Assembly (NCBI RefSeq): GCF_900142655.1
Contig: NZ_FRBQ01000006.1
Coordinates: 141,271 to 205,270, forward strand
Direction: 5' to 3'
Source of the DNA: Phytopseudomonas punonensis
Lineage (GTDB): Bacteria; Pseudomonadota; Gammaproteobacteria; Pseudomonadales; Pseudomonadaceae
DNA: 64,000 bases
Shown here one piece after another: positions 20,959 through 30,036 of this stretch. Each line of letters starts with the position of its first letter. Position 1 is the first letter of the stretch. A model generated the notes under the pieces. It was given only the letters and a program-made list of their open reading frames with translations, had not been told where the DNA came from and did not search any database. The position numbers and the translations under genes are program-made.

Positions 20959-22311
20959 TCAGCGGGCGCGCAATGGAGCTGGGCGTGGGTCATTCGCTGC
21001 GCTGCGCTCAACCTGCACACGGGGCGGGTCGCTGCGCATCAGCGCGGTACAGAACAGCGCGACGATGCCCATGCCGATCAGGTAGGCGATCACGTAGCGC
21101 GGGCTGCCGTCGGCGGCAGCCAACAGGCTGGTGGCGATCATCGGTGCGAAGCCGCCACCGAGTACGCCGGCCAGTTGCACCGACAGCGAGATGCCGCTGT
21201 AGCGAATCTCGGCCGGGAACTGGCGGGCGAACAACAGCGGTTCGGGGGCATACAGAATTGGGAACACCACGCCCACCGCCAGCACCATGGCCCACCACAC
21301 CAGCACCGGTTCGCGGGTGCCGAGCATGGCGAAGAACGGGTAGACGAAGGCGCACAGCAACAGCAGCCCGGTGAAGTACAGGCGCTTCTGGCCGACGCGA
21401 TCGGACAGCCAGCCGCAGAACGGCATGGTCGCCAGCGACAGCGCAGCACCGGCCGTGATGGCGTGCAGCACGTCGGCCCGGGGAATCTGCAGCTGGTTGG
21501 CGGCGTAGGCGAGGGCGAAGGTGACCGCCATGTAGAACCAGGCGTTTTCGGCCGTGCGCGCGCCGATGATGGTCAGGGTGGCGCGCGGGTGTTTACGCAC
21601 CACTTCCATCAGCGGCAGGTTGACGCGACGGTTCTGCTGCTTGAGCTTCTCGAAGTCCGGTGACTCGGCGACCTTCACGCGGATCAGCCAACCCACCGCC
21701 AGCAGCACCACGCTGGCCAGGAACGGCAGGCGCCAGCCCCAGCTGAGCATCTGCTCCTCGGGCAGCGTGGCGACCGCGCCCATGGCCAGGGTGGAGAGCA
21801 CCAGGCCTGCGCCGACGCCGGTCTGCGGCAGGCTGCCATAGAAGCCCTTCTTGCCTTCGGGGGCGTGCTCGACGGCCATCAATACCGCGCCGCCCCATTC
21901 ACCGCCCACGGCCATGCCCTGCAGAAAGCGCATGACCACCAGCAGCGCCGCAGCCCAGTAGCCGATCTGCTCGTAGGTGGGTAGCAGGCCGATGGCGATG
22001 GTCGGGATGCCCATCATCAACAGCGTGAGCATTAACATCGACTTGCGGCCGATGCGATCACCGAAGTGGCCGAAGATGATGCCGCCCAGTGGCCGGCCGA
22101 TAAAACCCACCGCGTAGGTAGCGAACGCCGCCAGCACGCCGGTGATCGGGTCGAGGGTGGGGAAGAACAGCTTGTTGAAGACCAGCGCGGCGGCGGTGCC
22201 GTAGAGGAAGAAGTCGTACCACTCGATGGTGGTGCCCGCCATGCTGGCCAGGCCAGCGATACGATAGTGCTTGCGGCCGGCAGCCGGCCCTTGCGCGTGT
22301 GAGTCGTTCAT
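20959..22311 (-). CDS. MFS transporter, metabolite:H+ symporter (MHS) family
   Basis: The 450-residue protein has twelve predicted membrane segments and the MHS signatures: N-terminal [13 protein letters not shown], loop 2-3 [10 protein letters not shown] and helix-4 [15 protein letters not shown]. Relatives (ShiA, ProP, KgtP-like) import organic acids or osmolytes with protons. Being the first gene of the mmsA-mmsB operon, it may import a valine-pathway intermediate such as a branched hydroxy- or keto-acid; that is inference. A LysR gene diverges from it across 121 bases. Confidence 0.88.
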   Translation of the reverse strand: MNDSHAQGPAAGRKHYRIAGLASMAGTTIEWYDFFLYGTAAALVFNKLFFPTLDPITGVLAAFATYAVGFIGRPLGGIIFGHFGDRIGRKSMLMLTLLMMGIPTIAIGLLPTYEQIGYWAAALLVVMRFLQGMAVGGEWGGAVLMAVEHAPEGKKGFYGSLPQTGVGAGLVLSTLAMGAVATLPEEQMLSWGWRLPFLASVVLLAVGWLIRVKVAESPDFEKLKQQNRRVNLPLMEVVRKHPRATLTIIGARTAENAWFYMAVTFALAYAANQLQIPRADVLHAITAGAALSLATMPFCGWLSDRVGQKRLYFTGLLLLCAFVYPFFAMLGTREPVLVWWAMVLAVGVVFPILYAPEPLLFARQFPAEIRYSGISLSVQLAGVLGGGFAPMIATSLLAAADGSPRYVIAYLIGMGIVALFCTALMRSDPPRVQVERSAANDPRPAPLRAR

Positions 22312-22432
22312 GAGTTGCCTGCTGTTGTTTTTGTCGTAGGAACTTGGAACTGTCGGCAGCTGGAATGAACTGCCTCGCTGGAGTATAGGTATGCAAACTT
22401 TCCGATGGATCGCCTAAAAAGACAGGTTCATT

Positions 22433-23377
22433 ATGCAAAAAAGCATGATGTCGGCCGGCCAGATGAATTGGGACGACCTGAAGTTCTTCCTCGAAGTCGC
22501 CCGTACCCGAACCGCCAGCAGCGCGGCCCGGCGTCTGGGCGTGGACTACAGCACCGTGTCACGGCGTATCGGGGCGCTGGAGAAGGCGCTGGGCACTTTG
22601 TTGTTCGAGCGCTCGCGGGCCAGCGGCTTCGTGCTGACCACGGAGGGACAGCATCTGCTGGGCTACGCCGAGGCGCTGGAAAGCACCCTGCAGACGGCTT
22701 GCGAACAGGTGTCGGGCGCCAGCCTGGCGCTTTCGGGCCACGTGCGCATCGGCTCGACCGAGGGCTTTGGCAGCTATTTCGTGGCGCCCCAGCTTGGCGG
22801 CTTCCAGGACATCTACCCGAACATCGCCATCGACCTGCTGCCGGTGCCGCACTTCATCAGCCTGTCGCGGCGCGAGGCGGACATCGCCATCACCCTGGAA
22901 CGCCCGGAGCGCGGGCCTTATGTCTGTTCCAGACTGTGCGACTACGCCCTGAAGCTCTATGCGACGCCCGAGTACCTGCAGAAGCACCCGCCGATCCACG
23001 GCGTGGACGACCTGAGCCGGCACTCGTTCATCACTTACGTCGATGACCTGGCATTCAGCCCGGAGCTCCTCTATCTAGAAAGCATCGTGCCCAATGCCAG
23101 CAGCGCGCTGCGTAGCACCAGCGTGGTGGCCCAGTACCTGGCGACCTTGCAGGGTAGGGCGCTGGCGATCCTGCCGTGCTTTCTGGCCGGCCCGGATGCC
23201 CGGCTAATCGAGGTACTGCCTGATCAGGTAAAGGTCACCCGGCAGTTCTGGCTCTACTACCGCGAAGACCTGCGCAAGCTCAAGCGCATCACCCTGGTGG
23301 CCGATTACCTGCGTGCCTGCGCCGAACGCAATCGTGCGTTTTTGCTCGGTGATACCGCGGATATGGTGATTGTGTGA
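22433..23377 (+). CDS. LysR-family transcriptional regulator
   Basis: The 314-residue protein has the N-terminal winged helix-turn-helix (MNWDDLKFFLEVARTRTASSAARRLGVDYSTVSRRI, split here across the usual LysR helices) and a substrate-binding co-inducer domain from ~90. It diverges from the transporter-mmsA-mmsB operon, the usual arrangement for a LysR activator of its neighbour, with autoregulation expected. Start choice is unsure: ATG 22433 gives 314 residues, while ATG 22463 starts directly at MNWDDLKF, as most relatives do. The inducer is unknown. Confidence 0.85.
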   Translation: MQKSMMSAGQMNWDDLKFFLEVARTRTASSAARRLGVDYSTVSRRIGALEKALGTLLFERSRASGFVLTTEGQHLLGYAEALESTLQTACEQVSGASLALSGHVRIGSTEGFGSYFVAPQLGGFQDIYPNIAIDLLPVPHFISLSRREADIAITLERPERGPYVCSRLCDYALKLYATPEYLQKHPPIHGVDDLSRHSFITYVDDLAFSPELLYLESIVPNASSALRSTSVVAQYLATLQGRALAILPCFLAGPDARLIEVLPDQVKVTRQFWLYYREDLRKLKRITLVADYLRACAERNRAFLLGDTADMVIV

Positions 23378-23444
23378 CTCATTTGCCCATGGCGGTCACG
23401 CGCGGCCCGGGCGATACTGCGGCCCACTGCCAGGAGGCCATGCC

Positions 23445-23951
23445 ATGTCCACAGAAAATGCCCAATTGATCACCCGTTTCTACGAGGCATTCCAGTGCCT
23501 CGACGCCGAGGAGATGGCGCGCTGCTACGCGCCGGACGTGCGTTTCAGCGACCCGGCCTTCGGCGAGTTGAATGGCGATGATGCTCGCGACATGTGGCGC
23601 ATGCTCACCTCCCGCGCCAAGAAGTTTTCCCTGACCTTCAGCGATGTGCAGGCCGATGCCAGCGGCGGTAGCGCCAACTGGGTAGCCACTTACCTGTTCC
23701 CGCAGACCGGGCGCACGGTGGTCAACCGCATCCACGCCTCGTTCGTGATTCGTGACGGGCTGATTGTCGAGCACCGCGACCACTTCGACATGTGGCGCTG
23801 GGCCGCTCAGGCACTGGGCTTCCAGGGCATGCTGATCGGCTGGACACCGCTGCTCAAGAACACGGTGCGCAAGCAGGCGCGAGGCGGTCTGCGGCAGTTT
23901 CAGGCCGCCCGTGCGTCAGACGAGCAGCACGGCGGAGAAGCGCGCGGCTGA
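23445..23951 (+). CDS. SnoaL/NTF2-like polyketide-cyclase-fold protein
   Basis: The 168-residue protein starts with MSTENAQLITRFYEAFQCLD and includes YAPDVRFSDPAFGEL, the pattern of SnoaL-like NTF2-fold proteins, in which a cone-shaped pocket binds small hydrophobic ligands or catalyses isomerisation. The ATG at 23445 is set by an ideal AGGAGG 8 bases upstream; the longer frame is not protein-like. The C-terminal ~35 residues are basic and beyond the usual fold. The function in pseudomonads is unknown. It precedes the phosphatidylcholine synthase gene by about 100 bases. Confidence 0.8.
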   Translation: MSTENAQLITRFYEAFQCLDAEEMARCYAPDVRFSDPAFGELNGDDARDMWRMLTSRAKKFSLTFSDVQADASGGSANWVATYLFPQTGRTVVNRIHASFVIRDGLIVEHRDHFDMWRWAAQALGFQGMLIGWTPLLKNTVRKQARGGLRQFQAARASDEQHGGEARG

Positions 23952-24055
23952 ACGGAGTGGTACGCTCTCCGGTCAGAAGTTCATCGATGAATGGCCGAGT
24001 GCATGTAAAGGCCTGGTTCATCGACTGAAAGCCCGTCCGCCAGAGTATTTCGATC

Positions 24056-24766
24056 ATGAGTGTTATGTCCCTATCCCCCCGTAAAGCCAAGGCCTGGAGT
24101 GTGCACGCGGTAACCGCGAGCGGAGTCATCCTCGGTATGCTGGCGTTGCTTGCATTGATCGAGGGGCGGGCGGAAAGCTGCCTGATGTGGCTGGGCCTGG
24201 CGCTGCTGGTCGATGGCCTGGACGGTACCCTGGCGCGCAAATACGACGTGAAAGTGGTGCTGCCGCATTTCGACGGCTCCACCCTCGACCTGGTGATCGA
24301 TTACCTCACCTACGTGTTTATCCCGGCGATCTTCGTCTATCGCTTCATTCCGCTGCCCGAGTACACGCTGCTGCTGTCGGTGGGCATCATCCTGCTGTCG
24401 TCGCTGTTCTGCTTCTGCAACGTCAACATGAAGAGCAAGGACAACTACTTCGTCGGCTTCCCGGCGGCGTGGAACGTGGTGGTGGTGTACCTCTACCTGC
24501 TGGACTTCGAACCCTGGGTTACCTTCGCGGTGATCATGGTGCTGGCCGGCCTGACCCTGACCCGCATGAAGTTCCTGCACCCGTTCCGGGTCAAGCAGTT
24601 CATGCCGCTGAACATCGCCGTGACCATGGTGTGGATGTTCGCCTGTGCCGGCCTGATCCTGCAGTTCCCGGCGCAGCCTGTTTGGCTGCTGGTGCTGTGG
24701 GGCCTGTCCTCGGCGTACTTCGTGGGTATGTGCGTGTGGCGCTCGGCCCGTGAGTGGTTCGCCTGA
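24056..24766 (+). CDS. pcs: Phosphatidylcholine synthase
   Basis: The 236-residue polytopic inner-membrane protein has the CDP-alcohol phosphotransferase motif spread through [13 protein letters not shown] and [14 protein letters not shown], in the extended form seen in bacterial Pcs. The enzyme condenses choline directly with CDP-diacylglycerol to phosphatidylcholine (EC 2.7.8.24), so the cell can make PC from imported choline. Length matches Pcs of Sinorhizobium and P. aeruginosa. ATG 24065 is an alternative start. The next gene begins eight bases after its stop. Confidence 0.92.
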   Translation: MSVMSLSPRKAKAWSVHAVTASGVILGMLALLALIEGRAESCLMWLGLALLVDGLDGTLARKYDVKVVLPHFDGSTLDLVIDYLTYVFIPAIFVYRFIPLPEYTLLLSVGIILLSSLFCFCNVNMKSKDNYFVGFPAAWNVVVVYLYLLDFEPWVTFAVIMVLAGLTLTRMKFLHPFRVKQFMPLNIAVTMVWMFACAGLILQFPAQPVWLLVLWGLSSAYFVGMCVWRSAREWFA

Positions 24767-24773
24767 TCGCGCG

Positions 24774-25073
24774 ATGAGCGTCAGCGCCGACAAAACCTGG
24801 TTCGTCTACCTCGTGCGCGCCGCCAATGGCGCGCTCTACTGCGGCATCAGCGATGATCCGCAGCGGCGGTTTGCCCAGCACCAATGCGGCAAAGGCGCCC
24901 GATTCTTCTTCTCCAGCCCGGCAGTGGCGCTTGTGTACAGCGAAAGCTGTAGTAGCAAGGGCGATGCCTTGCGCCGTGAACGGGCGATCAAACGGCTCGG
25001 CAAGGGCGCCAAGGAGGCCCTGGTGGCCACCGGCAGCCTGATGCATGTGCTTGATGAGTTGCCATCACGCTGA
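24774..25073 (+). CDS. GIY-YIG nuclease-fold protein (YhbQ/UPF0213 type)
   Basis: The 99-residue protein is a stand-alone GIY-YIG domain: [18 protein letters not shown] holds the GIY/YIG-equivalent strands, with the conserved arginine in DPQRRFAQH and glutamate in RRERAIKR. Relatives of the YhbQ/UPF0213 group are small nuclease-fold proteins with weak or no defined substrate. The start at MSVSADKT is preferred to the upstream GTG, which lies inside pcs. Its gene begins eight bases after pcs. Confidence 0.82.
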   Translation: MSVSADKTWFVYLVRAANGALYCGISDDPQRRFAQHQCGKGARFFFSSPAVALVYSESCSSKGDALRRERAIKRLGKGAKEALVATGSLMHVLDELPSR

Positions 25074-25126
25074 GCGAGCGCAGGCTGGGGTAAGCTGCGA
25101 GACCAATCCGTCCACGGAGGTCTCCC

Positions 25127-26062
25127 ATGTCTGAGTTGATCCTGCACCACTATCCCACCTCGCCTTTCGCCGAAAAGGCCCGCCTGCTGCTGGGCTTCAA
25201 GCACCTGGCCTGGCGTTCGGTGCAGATTCCGCCGGTGATGCCCAAGCCGGACCTCACCGCGCTGACTGGTGGCTACCGCAAGACGCCGGTGCTGCAGATC
25301 GGCGCGGACATCTATTGCGACAGCGCCCTGATCGCCTGCCGCCTGGAGGCCTATCAGCCGCAGCCGGCCTTGTTGCCGGGCGCCCAGGCATTCGCCATTG
25401 CCACCTTCGCCCAGTGGGCCGATTCGGTGGTGTTCCAGCATGCGGTGAGCCTGGTGTTCCAGCCCGAGTCCATGGCCCTGCGTTTCGCCAAGGCGCGGCC
25501 GGAGTTCGTGCAGACCTTTATCGCCGACCGCAGCAAGCTGTTCTCGGGTGGCCAGGCCAGCCGGCTGCCGGCCGAGCAAGCCAAACACCAGTGGCCCGTG
25601 TTCATGGCGCGGCTGCAGGCTCAGCTACAGGCCAGCGGCGGCCAGTACCTGTTCGGCGAGCCAAGCCTGGCCGATATCGCCATGGCGCATCCACTGTGGT
25701 TCCTGCGCGCAACGCCGGTGACCTCGCCGCTGGTCGATGGTTACCCGGATGTTGCGGCCTGGCTGGACCGGGTTCTGGCGTTTGGGCACGGCAAGTCCGA
25801 GGAGATCAGTGGTGAAGCTGCGATCGATGTGGCGCGCACGGCCACGCCTGCGCCGCTGCCCGCTGAGGTGTTCAGTGAGCCGAATGGCTTCGCAGCCGGC
25901 CAGCGGGTGGCGATTTCGGCTATCGACTATGGGGTAGAAGCGGTCGAGGGTGAACTGCTGTTTGCTGGCTCCGAGGAGCTGATCCTGCGCCGTGAAGATG
26001 ATCGCGCTGGCGTCGTGCATGTGCACTTTCCGCGCCTGGGGTTCCGCATCGAAGCGCGTTGA
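25127..26062 (+). CDS. Glutathione S-transferase family protein with C-terminal extension
   Basis: The 311-residue protein opens with a thioredoxin-fold GST N-domain (LILHHYPTSPFAEKARLLLGFK; the YPTSPF loop carries the likely catalytic residue, and GGYRKTPVLQIG holds the cis-proline) and an all-alpha C-domain to ~210. The last ~90 residues (VARTATPAPLPAEVF onward) exceed the usual GST length of ~200-220 and form a separate beta-rich module of unknown role. GGAGG precedes the ATG. It is monocistronic, converging on eutC across a REP cluster. Confidence 0.82.
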   Translation: MSELILHHYPTSPFAEKARLLLGFKHLAWRSVQIPPVMPKPDLTALTGGYRKTPVLQIGADIYCDSALIACRLEAYQPQPALLPGAQAFAIATFAQWADSVVFQHAVSLVFQPESMALRFAKARPEFVQTFIADRSKLFSGGQASRLPAEQAKHQWPVFMARLQAQLQASGGQYLFGEPSLADIAMAHPLWFLRATPVTSPLVDGYPDVAAWLDRVLAFGHGKSEEISGEAAIDVARTATPAPLPAEVFSEPNGFAAGQRVAISAIDYGVEAVEGELLFAGSEELILRREDDRAGVVHVHFPRLGFRIEAR

Positions 26063-26075
26063 GCTCGATAAAGAT

Positions 26076-26130
26076 CGCGGCTAAAGCCGCTCCCACAAAG
26101 GTACCAGGCGTGGGAACGGCTTTAGCCGCG
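26076..26130. repeat. Inverted REP pair
   Basis: Two inverted REP-like units, CGCGGCTAAAGCCGCTCCCAC (26076-26096, quoted one base longer than the stem core) and its near complement at 26110-26130, flank a 13-base spacer. This is the standard pseudomonad BIME arrangement at a convergent gene junction. Confidence 0.85.
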
Positions 26131-26148
26131 AGAGGTTTGGGGGACAGG

Positions 26149-26234
26149 CCGTAGGATGGGGCGGGCCGCTTAGGATGGGTGAAACCCATCAATCGCCGAT
26201 GGGTTTCACCTACGCGGCCCGACCCATCCTACGG
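26149..26234. repeat. GTAGGATGGG-type palindromic repeat
   Basis: The ends CCGTAGGATGGG and CCCATCCTACGG pair, with an internal 13-bp stem (GGGTGAAACCCAT with its complement) around AATCGCC. It belongs to the same broad type as the core of element C (GTAGGGTGGAC). Confidence 0.8.
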
Positions 26235-26249
26235 CTACGACCTATTGCT

Positions 26250-27059
26250 TCATCGCTGATCCGGCAGCAGGAAATTCCCCGGCCCGGCATCTTCCAGAGT
26301 CGGCACTTCGGCTTCGTCTTTCAGATCCACGCCCGACAGCTGGCGGCGGCAGGCTTCGCGCATCAGGTACAGCAGACGGAAGGCCGCCATGCCGTAGCTC
26401 AGGCCCTCCAGCCGCACGTTGGAGATGCAGTTGCGGTAGGCGTCGTTGAGGCCGACCCGCGGTGCGTAGGTGAAGTACAGGCCCAGGCTGTCCGGCGAGC
26501 TCAGGCCCGGGCGTTCGCCGATCAGGATCACGGTCATCTTGGCGCCCAGGCGCTCGCCCACTTCATCGGCAACCGCGACCCGGCCCTGCTGCACCAGGGT
26601 GATGGGCGCCAGTTTCCAGCCTTCTTCGGTAGTCTGCTCCAGCAGCTTTTCCAGAAACGGCAGGCTGTGGCGGCGCACGGCCAGGGACGACAGGCCATCG
26701 GCGATGACGATGGCCAGGTCGTAACCGCGACCGTTTTCCCTCGCGTAATCATCCAGGGCGCTGGCGGACTCTTCGTCCAGGCGTCGGCCCAGGTCTGGGC
26801 GCTGCAGGTAGGTGTGCCGGTCGGCTGCCGCGCTGTGCAGCAGCAGGGTATCCAGGCCGCGGCCCTGCAGCTCTTCGCACAGGCCTTGATGGTCGAAGGG
26901 CAGGTGCACGGCATCGCGGGCCTGGGCATGGGCGAACTGGAAATCCAGTTGTGCGGCGGTGGGCAGGCTGGTGCCTGCACGCCCCAGGGCGATGCGCGCC
27001 GGGGTCAGCTGGCGCAACTGTTGCCAGGGGTTCTCGGTGGCGGGGGACTTATCGGACAT
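26250..27059 (-). CDS. eutC: Ethanolamine ammonia-lyase light chain
   Basis: The 269-residue small subunit has the EutC pattern ([15 protein letters not shown]..., [14 protein letters not shown], and [22 protein letters not shown]). With EutB it forms the adenosylcobalamin-dependent enzyme that splits ethanolamine to acetaldehyde and ammonia. It begins 9 bases after eutB and ends the exaC-eat-eutB-eutC unit. Length is near the usual ~270-295. Confidence 0.95.
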   Translation of the reverse strand: MSDKSPATENPWQQLRQLTPARIALGRAGTSLPTAAQLDFQFAHAQARDAVHLPFDHQGLCEELQGRGLDTLLLHSAAADRHTYLQRPDLGRRLDEESASALDDYARENGRGYDLAIVIADGLSSLAVRRHSLPFLEKLLEQTTEEGWKLAPITLVQQGRVAVADEVGERLGAKMTVILIGERPGLSSPDSLGLYFTYAPRVGLNDAYRNCISNVRLEGLSYGMAAFRLLYLMREACRRQLSGVDLKDEAEVPTLEDAGPGNFLLPDQR

Positions 27060-27068
27060 GGCGACCTC

Positions 27069-28463
27069 TCAAGCCAGTTGTGCCAGGGCCTGGCGAAACG
27101 CCGGCGGCAGCTCGTTGCCCATGCTCAGGCGGCCACCCTGTTGCTGGAAGATACCCATGCGCGCCAGCCAGGCTTCGAACTCCGGCGCCGCGTGCAGGCC
27201 GAGCACCTTGCGTGCGTACAGGGCGTCGTGAAACGAGGTGGTCTGGTAGTTGAGCATCACGTCATCCGAACCGGGAATGCCCATGATGAAATTGATGCCG
27301 GCGGTGCCGAGCAGAGTCAGCAGGGTGTCCATGTCGTCCTGGTCGGCTTCGGCATGGTTGGTGTAGCAGATATCGCAGCCCATCGGTACGCCTAGGAGCT
27401 TGCCGCAGAAGTGATCTTCCAGGCCAGCGCGGATGATCTGCTTGCCGTTGTACAGGTACTCCGGGCCGATGAAACCGACCACGGTGTTGACCAGAAACGG
27501 GTTGAAGTGCCGGGCCACGGCATAGGCGCGGGTTTCGCAGGTCTGCTGGTCGACGCCATGATTGGCGTTGGCCGACAGCGCGCTGCCCTGGCCGGTCTCG
27601 AAGTACATGAGGTTGTTGCCCAAGGTGCCGCGCTTGAGGCTCAGGCCGGCTTCGTAGCCTTCCTGCAGTACCTTGAGGGTCACGCCGAAACTGGCGTTGG
27701 CCGCCTCGGTGCCGGCGATCGACTGGAACACCAGGTCCAGCGGCGCGCCACGTTCGATGGCGGCGATGGAGCTGGTGACGTGGGTCAGCACGCAGGACTG
27801 GGTGGGGATTTCGTAGCGCTGAATGATCGCGTCGAGCATGTCCACCAACGCGCGAATCGAGCTGGCGCTGTCGGTGGCCGGGTTGATGCCGATCATCGCA
27901 TCGCCGTTGCCGTACAGCAGGCCGTCGAGAATGCTGGCGGCGATGCCTGCCGGGTCGTCGGTCGGGTGGTTGGGCTGCAGGCGCGTGGACATCCGCCCGC
28001 GCAGGCCCATGGTGTTGCGGAATTTGGTTACCACGCGAGTCTTCTGGGCGACCAACACCAGATCCTGCACGCGCATGATCTTCGACACTGCCGCGGCCAT
28101 TTCTGGGGTCAGCCCCGGTGCCAGGGAGGTCAGGCTGGTTTCGTCGGCGGCATCGCTGAGCAGCCAGTCGCGCAGGCCGCCCACGGTCAGGTGGCTGACC
28201 GGGGCGAAGGCATCGGCATCAAAGGTGTCGATGATCAGCCGGGTGACTTCGTCCTTTTCATAGGGAATCAACGCTTCCTGCAGGAAGTGCCTGAGCGGCA
28301 CCTCGGCCAGGGCCATCTGCGCTGCAGCACGCTCGGCATCGCTCTGCGCGGCGACCTCGGCCAGGTAATCGCCGGAGCGCGCCGGGCTGGCCTTGGCCAT
28401 CAGTTCGCGCAGGCTGTCGAAGCGCCAGGTCATGTGGGCGATTGTGTGAGTGAATCCAGCCAT
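27069..28463 (-). CDS. eutB: Ethanolamine ammonia-lyase heavy chain
   Basis: The 464-residue TIM-barrel subunit carries the EutB blocks RFDSLRELMAKASPARSGD, NGDAMIGINPATDS and GFIGPEYLYNGKQ. It binds ethanolamine and B12 in the catalytic barrel. GGAG sits before the ATG at 28463. It follows eat by 48 bases that include a strong hairpin and is coupled to eutC. No microcompartment shell genes are nearby, so the pathway is the soluble catabolic form. Confidence 0.96.
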   Translation of the reverse strand: MAGFTHTIAHMTWRFDSLRELMAKASPARSGDYLAEVAAQSDAERAAAQMALAEVPLRHFLQEALIPYEKDEVTRLIIDTFDADAFAPVSHLTVGGLRDWLLSDAADETSLTSLAPGLTPEMAAAVSKIMRVQDLVLVAQKTRVVTKFRNTMGLRGRMSTRLQPNHPTDDPAGIAASILDGLLYGNGDAMIGINPATDSASSIRALVDMLDAIIQRYEIPTQSCVLTHVTSSIAAIERGAPLDLVFQSIAGTEAANASFGVTLKVLQEGYEAGLSLKRGTLGNNLMYFETGQGSALSANANHGVDQQTCETRAYAVARHFNPFLVNTVVGFIGPEYLYNGKQIIRAGLEDHFCGKLLGVPMGCDICYTNHAEADQDDMDTLLTLLGTAGINFIMGIPGSDDVMLNYQTTSFHDALYARKVLGLHAAPEFEAWLARMGIFQQQGGRLSMGNELPPAFRQALAQLA

Positions 28464-28480
28464 GAATCATGTCTCCTGTC

Positions 28481-28502
28481 GCGGCCGCTTTTCAGCGGCC
28501 GC
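28481..28502 (-). terminator. Intercistronic hairpin eat/eutB
   Basis: A perfect 9-bp stem (GCGGCCGCT/AGCGGCCGC) with a 4-base loop lies in the short eat-eutB gap. It probably tunes mRNA stability rather than stopping transcription. Confidence 0.5.
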
Positions 28503-28511
28503 TGCAAGGGG

Positions 28512-29957
28512 TTAACGCAGTGACTGCTCGGCAGCTTGAATCGCCGCGAACTCTTCCTCCGGCGTGCCGGACACCAGGTGGTGACGGCTGTACAGCGCGA
28601 AGTAGGCAATGAACAGAGCGTAGATGACTGCCGCACCGATCACGACCCGCAGGTCGACCAGGAAGCAGGCCACCAGCGCCACGGCAGCCAGCACCAGCGC
28701 CACCGACGAGGTCAGCACGCCGCCGGGGGTGCGATAGGGGCGTGGCATGTCGGGACGACGGCTGCGCAGGGTGATGTGCGCCGCCATCATCAGTACGTAG
28801 GACAGCGTGGCGCCGAATACCGCCACCAGAATCAGCAGGTCACCCTGGCCGGTCAGCGACAGGCCGAAGCCGATGATGCCCGGTACGATCAGGGCCATGA
28901 CCGGCGCCTTGTTGCGGTTGGTCAGTGACAGGCTGCGTGGCAGGTAGCCGGCGCGCGACAGGGCGAAGATCTGCCGCGAGTAGGCGTAGATGATCGAGAA
29001 GAAACTGGCGATCAGACCGGCCAGGCCGACCAGGTTGACAAACTGACTCATCCAGGTGGAACCGCCGTAGACCTTGACCAGCGATTCGACCAACGGGTTA
29101 CCCGAAGCCACCAGCGACTGGGCACCGGCGGCGCCTGGGCCGACCAGCAGAATCAGCCCGGCGAATACCAGCAGCACCAGCACCGCGCCGATCAGGCCGC
29201 GGGGCAGGTCACGCTTGGGATCCTTGGTTTCTTCGGCAGCCAGCGGCACGCCTTCGACCGCCAGAAAGAACCAGATGCCGTAGGGCAGGGCGGCCCAGAT
29301 CCCGAGGTAGCCGAATGGCAGGAAGCTGCTGGCGCCAGTGGCTTCGGTTGCCGGGATGTCGAACAGATTGGCGACCTGAAAGTGCGGCATCATGGCCACG
29401 ATGTACACGCCCAGGGCGATGGCCGCTACGGCGGTGATAGCGAACATCAGCTTCAGCGCCTCACCAGCGCCGAGGATGTGAATGCTGATGAACACCACGT
29501 AGAACACCAGATAGATGATCCAGCCGCCGACGCCGAACAGCGATTCGCAATAGGCGCCGATAAAGCAGGCGATGGCCGCCGGTGCTATGGCGTATTCGAT
29601 GAGGATCGCCGTACCGGTGAGGAAGCCGCCCCAGGGGCCGAACGCCGTACGGGTAAAGCCGTAGCCGCCGCCGGCAGTAGGAATCATTGAGGACAGTTCG
29701 GCCAGCGAGAAGCACATGCACAGGTACATGGTCGCCATCAGCAGCGTGGCGATGAACATGCCGCCCCAGCCACCTTGCGCCAGGCCGAAGTTCCAGCCGG
29801 CGTAGTCGCCGGAAATCACGTAGGCCACGCCCAGGCCGATCAACAGGATCCAGCCGGCGGCGCCTTGTTTCAGTTGCCGGTTGGCGAAGTAGTCGGCGCT
29901 GACCGCTTCGGTTTCCACACCGCCTTGCGAGGGTGTGGCGATTGTCTCTTTGGACAT
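28512..29957 (-). CDS. eat: Ethanolamine permease
   Basis: The 481-residue APC-family transporter has about twelve membrane segments, the N-terminal GVAYVISGDYAGWNFGL and the GGYGFTRTAFGPWGG block of the Eat/ethanolamine permease group. It imports ethanolamine for EutBC. AGGAG precedes the ATG. Its place between exaC and eutB confirms the substrate class. Confidence 0.93.
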   Translation of the reverse strand: MSKETIATPSQGGVETEAVSADYFANRQLKQGAAGWILLIGLGVAYVISGDYAGWNFGLAQGGWGGMFIATLLMATMYLCMCFSLAELSSMIPTAGGGYGFTRTAFGPWGGFLTGTAILIEYAIAPAAIACFIGAYCESLFGVGGWIIYLVFYVVFISIHILGAGEALKLMFAITAVAAIALGVYIVAMMPHFQVANLFDIPATEATGASSFLPFGYLGIWAALPYGIWFFLAVEGVPLAAEETKDPKRDLPRGLIGAVLVLLVFAGLILLVGPGAAGAQSLVASGNPLVESLVKVYGGSTWMSQFVNLVGLAGLIASFFSIIYAYSRQIFALSRAGYLPRSLSLTNRNKAPVMALIVPGIIGFGLSLTGQGDLLILVAVFGATLSYVLMMAAHITLRSRRPDMPRPYRTPGGVLTSSVALVLAAVALVACFLVDLRVVIGAAVIYALFIAYFALYSRHHLVSGTPEEEFAAIQAAEQSLR

Positions 29958-29972
29958 TTTGGGGACTCCTGC

Positions 29973-29999
29973 ACGCCCCGCCGTCAGAAGGCGGGGCGT
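29973..29999 (-). terminator. Intercistronic hairpin exaC/eat
   Basis: A 10-bp GC-rich stem (ACGCCCCGCC/GGCGGGGCGT) and 7-base loop lie between exaC and eat. With the hairpin at 28481 it divides the operon into segments that may be expressed at different levels. Confidence 0.5.
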
Positions 30000-30036
30000 C
30001 GCGTTAGTTGGCTGCGTTCGATGGCATTCGGCAGTT

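Noticed and set aside
26064..26245. CRISPR-like repeats
   Set aside because: The repeats are inverted REP units without regular spacers or cas genes.
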